11,245 bases of DNA from CAYLKS01 sp964384205 [NCBI: uncultured bacterium] (lineage in GTDB: Bacteria > JAGOEH01), in NCBI GenBank assembly GCA_964384205.1, contig CAYLKS010000068.1, positions 1 through 11,245 of the forward strand, in the 5' to 3' direction. This document shows positions 1 through 5,900 of this stretch, one piece after another. How positions within the stretch are numbered: position 1 is the first letter of the stretch; every line of letters begins with the position of its first letter. The position numbers and the translations under genes were made by a program. The notes below the pieces were generated by a model. The model saw nothing but the letters and a program-made list of their open reading frames with translations. It did no database searches and was not told the origin of the DNA.

Positions 1-216
1 AACAAACTGGATGGAAAGATTGTATAAGGAGCTCAAAGACTATATCAGAATAAGATGATATTTTCAGTCTGAACAAAGTGCAGACAAATTCCTATATTTG
101 TTTTTAGTGAAAAGAATGAGAAATATTTATCAAGAAGGCTTGGGTATTCTGATATATTGATGGAGGTGTTTAGACAATGAAAAAAATGGGAGTGACACAA
201 TTAACTTGACATTACC
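1..216 (+). mobile_element. Right end of an IS256/mutator-like insertion sequence (partial, left part outside window)
   Basis: The first 160 bases encode the C-terminus of a mutator-type transposase. They are followed by a short non-coding tail ending in gggagtgacacaattaac then ttgacattacc (188-216), which has the look of an IS256-family terminal inverted repeat. The left end lies outside the window, so the repeat cannot be matched to its partner and the boundary near 216 is an estimate. The transposase reading frame carries an internal stop, so this copy is probably inactive on its own. It lies immediately upstream of the phosphatase-led operon. Confidence 0.5.
2..160 (+). pseudogene. IS256/mutator-family transposase, C-terminal fragment with in-frame TGA
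   Basis: Reading from position 2, the frame gives TNWMERLYKELKDYIRIR, a TGA at 56-58, then YFQSEQSADKFLYLFLVKRM and a short tail ending at TGA 158-160. The pattern T-N-x-x-E-R-x-x-K-E, then R-x-R-(G)-x-F, then S-A and a hydrophobic segment matches the C-terminus of IS256/mutator transposases, DDE recombinases that cut and rejoin element ends. Family members usually have glycine where the TGA stands, so a single GGA-to-TGA change would explain it. The fragment continues past the left edge, so its full length and any other lesions are unseen. Glycine recoding of TGA is unlikely because intact genes in the window stop at TGA. The family call rests on motif resemblance only. Confidence 0.6.
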
Positions 217-260
217 ACATTCTCTTATGTCATCAAATTATTATTTTTTCTTTTTTTCTC

Positions 261-289
261 TTGATAATAAAAAAAAATTATTGTATTTT
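261..289 (+). promoter_or_regulatory. Candidate sigma70-like promoter for the phosphatase-led operon
   Basis: TTGATA (261-266) matches five of six bases of the -35 consensus and TATTTT (284-289) four of six of the -10, with a 17-base spacer. It would start transcription near 296, giving a leader of about 25 bases before the ATG at 320. The stretch is so AT-rich that chance matches are common, so this is only the best-placed candidate. Confidence 0.3.
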
Positions 290-290
290 A

Positions 291-305
291 ATTGTAAATT
301 ACAAT
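291..305 (+). promoter_or_regulatory. 15-base dyad, possible operator
   Basis: ATTGTAAATTACAAT is a near-perfect palindrome: arms ATTGTAA and TTACAAT around one central base. It lies between the candidate -10 box and the ribosome site of the phosphatase gene, where a repressor would block initiation. A one-base centre cannot form an RNA hairpin loop, so a protein-binding DNA site is likelier than a terminator. No known regulator is assigned. Arms of this size arise by chance a few times per 10 kb at this base composition, so position is the main argument. Confidence 0.28.
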
Positions 306-309
306 GGAG
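306..309 (+). promoter_or_regulatory. Ribosome binding site setting the phosphatase start at 320
   Basis: GGAG lies 10 bases before the ATG at 320. The frame stays open upstream to 161, but the only distal start-like codon of note (TTG at 206) sits inside the presumed insertion-sequence end and has no such site. This favours 320 as the true start. Confidence 0.5.
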
Positions 310-319
310 TTTGTTTAGT

Positions 320-1513
320 ATGCACAAAAAAATTTTTGATCCGAAGAAATTTTATAGAGAAGTAGAACATTTTTTTAATAGTAACCCTTTAAAAATACAA
401 GATCCTACTACTTTTATTGCTGCTGCAACCTTCATTTTTAAAAAATTGCAACAATCATTCAATTTAAAAAATATATATGTGTTTCAAAAAAAAGAGAATA
501 AATATGTCAATTACTTTAAACTAAAAAAAGAGAAAGAAGACATTGTAAATTCAACTTATGATTTCGAGACTATTATAAAATTAGAAGAAAAAACATATAA
601 AAATAAAGTAAAAAAAGAAATTGCTGCTCAAGAGAATAACCTAATTTTTCTTATCCTTGGAAAAGAAAAAGAATTTATTTTCGTTATAAAAACAGGAAAA
701 TTAGGTAAATATTTTGATCAATTATATTATGTTTTGAGTAGCTTTAAATATTTTATAAACCAGCATCTAATTCTTTCCAATCTTACTGGAGATTTAAACA
801 AGGCAAGTGAAATACAAAATAGTTTAATCCCGGATAACATCCCTGAGTTTTCTGATTTTGATATTGCAGCTAAATTTTTACCTGCTGAAATTGTAGGTGG
901 AGATGTTTATGATTTTATAAAAATGGATGATGAATTATTAGGAATCACAATTGCTGACGCCAGCGGTCATGGTTTACCCGCAGCTTTACAAGCAAGAGAT
1001 GCAATAATAGGCTTACGTATGGGAATAGAAAAAGAGAATAAAATCTGGGCTGTTATAAATAAATTGAACAAAGTTATTTTCCAGACCAGTATGTCAAGTA
1101 GATTTATCTCACTTTTTTATGGTGAATTAGAAAAAGATGGATTGCTGACATATGTAAATGCTGGCCACTGCAATCCTATATACATTCATAACAATAATGT
1201 GCAGGAATTGGATATTGGCGGAATGGTATTAGGCTGGACTGACCAGACCTTCTACAGAAGAGGTTTTCTTTTCATTGAACAAGGTGGAATATTAATTTTA
1301 TATACAGATGGTTTAACTGAAACTAAAATAAAAGGAAATGAAGAATTTGGTGTTGAACGGCTTGTAAAATTAGTGCAAAGCAATTCAGACAAAAGTGCTC
1401 AAAAAATTTTAGATATAATTATCTCTAAAATATCTAAATTGAAGATAAATTCATTCTGGGAAGATGATGTTACCTTAATTATTATTAAAAGAAATAAAAA
1501 TAAGGAGAAATGA
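320..1513 (+). CDS. RsbU/SpoIIE-type PP2C serine/threonine phosphatase
   Basis: This cytoplasmic metal-dependent phosphatase has 397 residues from ATG 320. Proteins of this class dephosphorylate STAS-domain anti-sigma antagonists in partner-switching circuits. The C-terminal half (about 185-394) carries the family hallmarks: GGDVYD with D195, ADASGHG with D213 and H217, NAGH (280-283), YTDGLTE with D330, and EDDVTLIII with D382/D383. These acidic residues would bind the two catalytic metals. Just before the domain is the typical linker with EIQNSLIP (about 160-170). Residues 1-150 have no clear motif but have the size and alternating pattern of a GAF-like sensor, which is inference. No transmembrane segment is seen. 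The longer open frame to TTG 206 encodes low-complexity Phe/Lys-rich sequence overlapping the insertion-sequence end, so it was not used. Its stop codon overlaps the start of the next gene. No cognate kinase or STAS protein is in the window, so the target is unknown. Confidence 0.88.
   Translation: MHKKIFDPKKFYREVEHFFNSNPLKIQDPTTFIAAATFIFKKLQQSFNLKNIYVFQKKENKYVNYFKLKKEKEDIVNSTYDFETIIKLEEKTYKNKVKKEIAAQENNLIFLILGKEKEFIFVIKTGKLGKYFDQLYYVLSSFKYFINQHLILSNLTGDLNKASEIQNSLIPDNIPEFSDFDIAAKFLPAEIVGGDVYDFIKMDDELLGITIADASGHGLPAALQARDAIIGLRMGIEKENKIWAVINKLNKVIFQTSMSSRFISLFYGELEKDGLLTYVNAGHCNPIYIHNNNVQELDIGGMVLGWTDQTFYRRGFLFIEQGGILILYTDGLTETKIKGNEEFGVERLVKLVQSNSDKSAQKILDIIISKISKLKINSFWEDDVTLIIIKRNKNKEK
1502..1507 (+). 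promoter_or_regulatory. Ribosome binding site for the phosphohexomutase, inside the phosphatase gene
   Basis: AAGGAG lies within the last codons of the phosphatase. It is 2 bases before ATG 1510 and 5 bases before the adjacent ATG 1513. The spacing favours 1513 as the main initiation codon, which would make the protein one residue shorter. The overlap suggests translational coupling. Confidence 0.55.
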
Positions 1514-3393
1514 TGAATAATGAAATTTTTAAATTTTTGGATGAAAATTTAAATTATATAATAAACAATTTAGATACAATCATTATAAATGAAAATATTG
1601 ATATAGAAAACTATTTCAAGAGTGTGATTTTCTCCTCTTCTGGAGTTAGAAAAATTTTTGCCTTTGATAGAGATGAAAATTCTAATTCTAAATTTATTTC
1701 TAATCTTGATTTTATATTAACATATTCTGTAGCATCATCTTATGTCAAATTCTTAAAAGAAAACAAACTACTACAATCAAATAATATCACTATAGGTGCT
1801 GACAGCAGACCTACAAGCCTATTGCTATTATTGATTATTTATTTTACTTTTGAAAAACATGATGTGAATTCTATTTTTAACTTTATATTGTCCGGCCCTG
1901 AGATTATGGCGTTTGCAAAAACATCACAGGCTCTTGATGGTTTTTTCTATATAACAGCAAGTCATAACCCACAGGGATATAATGGATTCAAATTTGGATT
2001 AAAAAATGGTGTTCTCAATTCTGATGAAATTACAAAAGTAAAAAAAATATTTAATAATATTTTTGAAAGAACTCTAAATAATAGTGAGGTATTAATTAAA
2101 GAATTTAAATTTTTCTTATATTCTGTAAAAAATTCTATTAGTAAAACTTTTTATTTTAACAAAAGAGCTTCTGAATCCGATTATTTACAATTTCTTGATG
2201 AGATTGTATTTGGCAAAAATGTCCCCTTAAACGCAAAAGAACAATTTATATATGATATTTCTCAATCTAATGTATATGTAGCAGCAGAATTTAATGGAAG
2301 TTCAAGGATATTCTCTGTAGATGAAAATTTCATGAACAATTTAGGTGTAAACTTTATAAAATTTAATGATAAACCAGGTGAATTTGTTCATAAAATAGTA
2401 CCCGAGGGGGAATCTTTAGAATATGCTGGTAAAAAATTAGAAGAATACAATAGCACCCATGATAATAAAATACAATTTATATATGTACCAGATTGTGATG
2501 GAGATAGAGGAAATATCGTTTTTCACGAAAATAGTTCCCATTTTGTAATATCTGCTCAAAAAGGCTTTGCTTTATCAGTTATGGCAGAAGTTGGCTATGC
2601 CTTCTTAATGGGAATTTTTACCCAGAATTCTAAAAATGCAGTTGTTGTTAATGATTGTACCTCCAATATGATTAATGAGCTATTAAAAAATTTAAATGTA
2701 AAAGTTTTTAGGAGTGAGACAGGAGAAGCAAATGTTGTTTCTAAAGCACAAGAACTTGAAGCTCAAGGATGGAACATAAGAATTATTGGAGAAGGCAGTA
2801 ATGGTGGAAATATAACAAGGCCTTCCAACACAAGAGATCCTCTTGCAACTCTGGCATCGTTTTTAAAATTATTATATTTTAATGTAAATGGAAAAAATAT
2901 TTATAACTTTTTCGCAGAGCATTTAAATAAAAATACTACAAAAGAAAAACCGGGAATTAGTGATTATCTCAATTTATTACCATCTTTTATAACTACAGAT
3001 GCTTTCGAAGAAAATGCTGTTTTAATATTAGATGTACAAAATCAAGCTACTTTTAAAGAAAAATTTGAAAAAAACTTTTTGGTTTCATGGGAACAGAGGA
3101 AAAATTATTTACTGGAAAAATATCAAATTGCTGAATTTAAAGAATTCAATTACGAAGGCACAAAAGAAATTGAAGGCTTTGGCCCTGAATTTAGATCCTC
3201 TGAAGCAACAGGCGGTTTAAAAATTCAATTTTACAATACAAATAATGATCCTATTGCATGGCTATTCTTTAGAAAATCAAAGACTGAACCAATTTTTAGA
3301 ACACTGGTAGATATAAAAAATGGAACTTCTGATGATTTAAATTATTTCACAGAATGGTTACAATCACTCTTAAAACAATCAAATAAGGATTAA
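1510..3393 (+). CDS. Alpha-D-phosphohexomutase family protein (phosphomannomutase/phosphoglucomutase-like), long divergent form
   Basis: Enzymes of this family move phosphate between C1 and C6 of a hexose via a phosphoserine, supplying Glc-1-P or Man-1-P for sugar nucleotides. All four signature regions are present. These are the catalytic loop TASHNP with S151; the metal loop DCDGDRG with D328, D330 and D332; a sugar-binding loop GEGSNGG (427-433) in place of the usual GExSG; and the phosphate loop RKSKTEPIFR (588-597) in place of the usual RxSGTEPxxR. At 627 residues it exceeds the common 450-580. The extra length lies mainly between the catalytic and metal loops and before the last domain. 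The early SSSGVRKIF stretch resembles the domain-1 start of long mutases I associate with spirochaetes. Substrate cannot be decided from sequence. The altered sugar and phosphate loops may mean an unusual substrate or reduced activity. Two ATGs start the frame (1510, 1513). The next gene follows after 6 bases. Confidence 0.85.
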   Translation: MMNNEIFKFLDENLNYIINNLDTIIINENIDIENYFKSVIFSSSGVRKIFAFDRDENSNSKFISNLDFILTYSVASSYVKFLKENKLLQSNNITIGADSRPTSLLLLLIIYFTFEKHDVNSIFNFILSGPEIMAFAKTSQALDGFFYITASHNPQGYNGFKFGLKNGVLNSDEITKVKKIFNNIFERTLNNSEVLIKEFKFFLYSVKNSISKTFYFNKRASESDYLQFLDEIVFGKNVPLNAKEQFIYDISQSNVYVAAEFNGSSRIFSVDENFMNNLGVNFIKFNDKPGEFVHKIVPEGESLEYAGKKLEEYNSTHDNKIQFIYVPDCDGDRGNIVFHENSSHFVISAQKGFALSVMAEVGYAFLMGIFTQNSKNAVVVNDCTSNMINELLKNLNVKVFRSETGEANVVSKAQELEAQGWNIRIIGEGSNGGNITRPSNTRDPLATLASFLKLLYFNVNGKNIYNFFAEHLNKNTTKEKPGISDYLNLLPSFITTDAFEENAVLILDVQNQATFKEKFEKNFLVSWEQRKNYLLEKYQIAEFKEFNYEGTKEIEGFGPEFRSSEATGGLKIQFYNTNNDPIAWLFFRKSKTEPIFRTLVDIKNGTSDDLNYFTEWLQSLLKQSNKD

Positions 3394-3399
3394 AAATAT

Positions 3400-4503
3400 A
3401 TGAATATTCCATTAGTGGATTTAAAAAGGCAAATAAATTCAATAAGGCAAGAAATCGACCTTGCAATAAAAGAAGTTATTGATAATACTGCTTTTATTGG
3501 TGGAAAATTTCTGGAAAGATTTGAAAAAAATTTTGCCAAATTTTGTGAAATTCCCTATGCTGCGGGGGTAAGCTCTGGAACTTCTGCTTTATTTCTTGCC
3601 TTAAAATCTATTGGTATAAAACAAGATGATGAAGTTATAACAACTCCAGCCACATTTATAGCCACAGCAGAAGCTATTGTCAATGCAGGGGCTAAAGTCA
3701 AATTTGTTGATATAAATCCTGAAACTTATAATATCGACCACAACGCTATTGAAAAAGCTATAACAAATAAAACTAAAGCAATTATTGCTGTTGATCTATA
3801 CGGTCTAATGGCAAATATGCCTGAATTAAAAAAAATTGCAGAAAAATATAATATTTATTTAATAGAAGATGCTGCTCAGGCACATGGTGCGAAAATTTCG
3901 TCAAAAGGTCCTGGTTTTTATTCAGATATTGCCACTTTCAGCTTTTACCCTGGAAAAAATCTTGGAGCTTTTGGAGATGCCGGTGCCGTTATTTCTAAAA
4001 ACCCCGAACTTATCAATAAAATCAAAATTCTAAGAAATCACGGGAGAAAAGAAAAATATATTCACAATGTAATTGGTGATAATTTTAGAATGGATCCTAT
4101 ACAAGCAAATATTTTAAATGTAAAACTAAATTATATAACAGAATGGAATAAAAAAAGAAACATTATAGCAAAAAAATATAAAGAACTTCTAAAAAACTTA
4201 GACATACAACTACCTCATATCCCTGATAATTATGAACATGTTTTTCATATTTTTGCTATAAAGGTAAAAAATCGTGACAAAATATTATCATATCTAAAAG
4301 AAAAACAAATTTTTGCTGGAATTCACTATCCAGTACCTTTACATCTGCAACCTGCTTTTAAATTCTTAGGATATAAAAAAGGAGATTTTCCAATAACAGA
4401 AGAATTATTTGAAAATGAATTATCATTACCTATTTCCCCAGAACTTACAGATAATGAAATTGAATATGTTGTTGAGAGTTTAAAAAATGCCATTAATATT
4501 TAA
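3400..4503 (+). CDS. PLP-dependent sugar-nucleotide aminotransferase (DegT/DnrJ/EryC1/StrS family)
   Basis: This 367-residue enzyme has normal family length and converts a keto-sugar nucleotide to an amino sugar, usually with glutamate as donor. Visible features are the N-terminal NIPLVDLKRQ; the cofactor phosphate loop SSGTSAL (58-64); EDAAQAHGA with D157 and Q160, which hold the PLP ring; and SFYPGKNLGAFGDAGA, in which K186 is the expected Schiff-base lysine. The substrate-side stretch HGRKEKY...GDNFRMDPIQANIL is also present. The SFYPGKNLGA form resembles 3-amino-hexose transaminases such as FdtB/QdtB more than WbpE (which has a PSKNLG form), but the exact substrate is open. The start is supported by AAGGA at 3385-3389, 10 bases upstream. 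Its 3' end overlaps the sugar transferase by 17 bases. The matching dehydratase, isomerase or acetyltransferase is not in this window and must lie elsewhere if the pathway is complete. Confidence 0.9.
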   Translation: MNIPLVDLKRQINSIRQEIDLAIKEVIDNTAFIGGKFLERFEKNFAKFCEIPYAAGVSSGTSALFLALKSIGIKQDDEVITTPATFIATAEAIVNAGAKVKFVDINPETYNIDHNAIEKAITNKTKAIIAVDLYGLMANMPELKKIAEKYNIYLIEDAAQAHGAKISSKGPGFYSDIATFSFYPGKNLGAFGDAGAVISKNPELINKIKILRNHGRKEKYIHNVIGDNFRMDPIQANILNVKLNYITEWNKKRNIIAKKYKELLKNLDIQLPHIPDNYEHVFHIFAIKVKNRDKILSYLKEKQIFAGIHYPVPLHLQPAFKFLGYKKGDFPITEELFENELSLPISPELTDNEIEYVVESLKNAINI

Positions 4504-5887
4504 AAAATTCAGAGAAAAGATATTTCTGATATTTTTCGATTTATTAGCTATAAATTTAAGTTTTTTTATTGTTTTCTGGATAAAATTTAAATCGGGGTTA
4601 TTTCATCAAATATTACAATTACCACTTGTTGAATTTATTATTCCTGCTTTGATGCTATATGCTTACTGGCTGATAATATTTACTCTTGCTGGATTATATA
4701 AATCATGGTATGCCCAATCAAGATTTGATGAAATTGTTTTGGTTTTTAAAGCAGTCATTATTGGTGTCGTTATCTTTTATTTCATGTTATTTTTTAGCAA
4801 TAAAGGTAATATTTCAAGGTCTGTGCTTGTTATATATACATCTTCATTATTGTTTTTTGTTTCTGTAGGTAGATTGTTACTGAGAACAATTCAAAGAAAT
4901 TTATTAATAAAAGGAATTGGGGCTAAAAATGTTGCTATAGTTGGTTCCGGTGCAAAAGCAATAAAAATCGCCAATGAAATAAAAAAATATCCGGCACTGG
5001 GTTTCAGGTTCATCGGGTTTATTGATTCTAAAAATGGCAGTTTCGAAAAAGATGTTTTACTGGGTAATGTCTCTGATATAAAAAATATTGTAAAAGATTT
5101 TAAAATAAATGATATAATTTTTGCTCTGGAGAAAGAGGATAGAGATTTTATTATTCAAACTATTGTAAAATGTGATAACGCCTTTTTAGATTTTTACATT
5201 TTACCAGAATTTTATGATATTGTAGCAGGACATCTAAAAACAAATCAAATATATGGATTCCCTCTTATAAAATTATTTCCTTCTCCAATGTCCCCATTGG
5301 AAGAAGGAGTCAAACGACTAATGGATATTGTTTTTTCTCTTGTGGGCATAATCATCTCATTACCAATATCGATTATAGTAGCTATTCTAATAAAATTAGA
5401 TTCAAAAGGCCCAGTATTATTCAAACAGGAGAGAGTCGGCAAAGATGGACAGGTGTTCAAAATACTAAAATTCAGAACAATGATACATAATGCTGAAAAA
5501 CATACAGGACCAACATGGGCTAAGAAAAATGATTCAAGAATTACAAGAATTGGCAAATTTCTACGAAGAACAAGAATAGATGAAATTCCCCAATTCATAA
5601 ATATTCTAAAAGGAGAAATGTCTCTTGTCGGGCCAAGACCAGAGCGCCCATATTTTGTAGAACAATTTAAAAAACAAATTCCATTATACACCAACAGATT
5701 AAAAGTAAAACCAGGCCTAACCGGATATGCACAGGTAAAGCATAAATATGATGCTTCGCTTGATGATGTGAAAGAAAAATTAAAATATGATCTTTATTAC
5801 ATAGAAAACATGTCAATCAGACTTGATATTAAAATTATCTTAAGAACTATATGGATCGTATTATTCCCGGGCGATAAAGTTCATTAA
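4487..5887 (+). CDS. Polyprenyl-phosphate hexose-1-phosphate transferase (WbaP/WcaJ-type initiating sugar transferase)
   Basis: This integral inner-membrane enzyme of 466 residues moves a sugar-1-phosphate from a nucleotide sugar to undecaprenyl phosphate, the first step of O-antigen, capsule or exopolysaccharide assembly. The order is four N-terminal transmembrane helices (about 11-32, 48-70, 84-103, 112-131); a Rossmann-like CoA-binding-type domain starting at VAIVGSGAKAIKIANEI (149-165); and the catalytic bacterial sugar transferase domain from KRLMDIVFSL (277) to the end. That domain has a membrane re-entrant segment (280-303), KQERVGKDG, LKFRTM, the catalytic pair D365-E366 in RRTRIDEIPQF, SLVGPRPE and KPGLTGYAQV. 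All expected motifs are intact. The start at 4487 lies inside the aminotransferase and is preceded only by a weak GAGAG, so coupled translation is likely. The sugar transferred is not predictable from these motifs. Confidence 0.93.
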   Translation: MPLIFKKFREKIFLIFFDLLAINLSFFIVFWIKFKSGLFHQILQLPLVEFIIPALMLYAYWLIIFTLAGLYKSWYAQSRFDEIVLVFKAVIIGVVIFYFMLFFSNKGNISRSVLVIYTSSLLFFVSVGRLLLRTIQRNLLIKGIGAKNVAIVGSGAKAIKIANEIKKYPALGFRFIGFIDSKNGSFEKDVLLGNVSDIKNIVKDFKINDIIFALEKEDRDFIIQTIVKCDNAFLDFYILPEFYDIVAGHLKTNQIYGFPLIKLFPSPMSPLEEGVKRLMDIVFSLVGIIISLPISIIVAILIKLDSKGPVLFKQERVGKDGQVFKILKFRTMIHNAEKHTGPTWAKKNDSRITRIGKFLRRTRIDEIPQFINILKGEMSLVGPRPERPYFVEQFKKQIPLYTNRLKVKPGLTGYAQVKHKYDASLDDVKEKLKYDLYYIENMSIRLDIKIILRTIWIVLFPGDKVH

Positions 5888-5900
5888 GAAAGGATAAAAA

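Noticed and set aside
206-211. TTGACA in the insertion-sequence end as an outward -35 box forming a hybrid promoter
   Set aside because: The bases 16 to 18 further on (around 228-235, tgtcatca) do not resemble a -10 box. The TTGATA/TATTTT pair further downstream is better.
241-277. T-rich and A-rich runs (241-259, 269-277) as a terminator for the insertion sequence
   Set aside because: No stable GC-containing stem precedes the T-run. The A and T tracts could pair weakly, but this is expected from base composition.
206-319. N-terminal extension of the phosphatase from TTG 206
   Set aside because: It encodes low-complexity Phe/Lys-rich sequence, begins inside the presumed insertion-sequence end and has no ribosome site. 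ATG 320 has GGAG at a proper distance.
5245-5694. 149-codon open frame on the minus strand inside the sugar transferase
   Set aside because: It lies opposite the most conserved catalytic domain of the sugar transferase, and its translation shows no recognisable family. It is a shadow of the real gene, as are the smaller antisense frames at 5861-6232 and 6839-7132.
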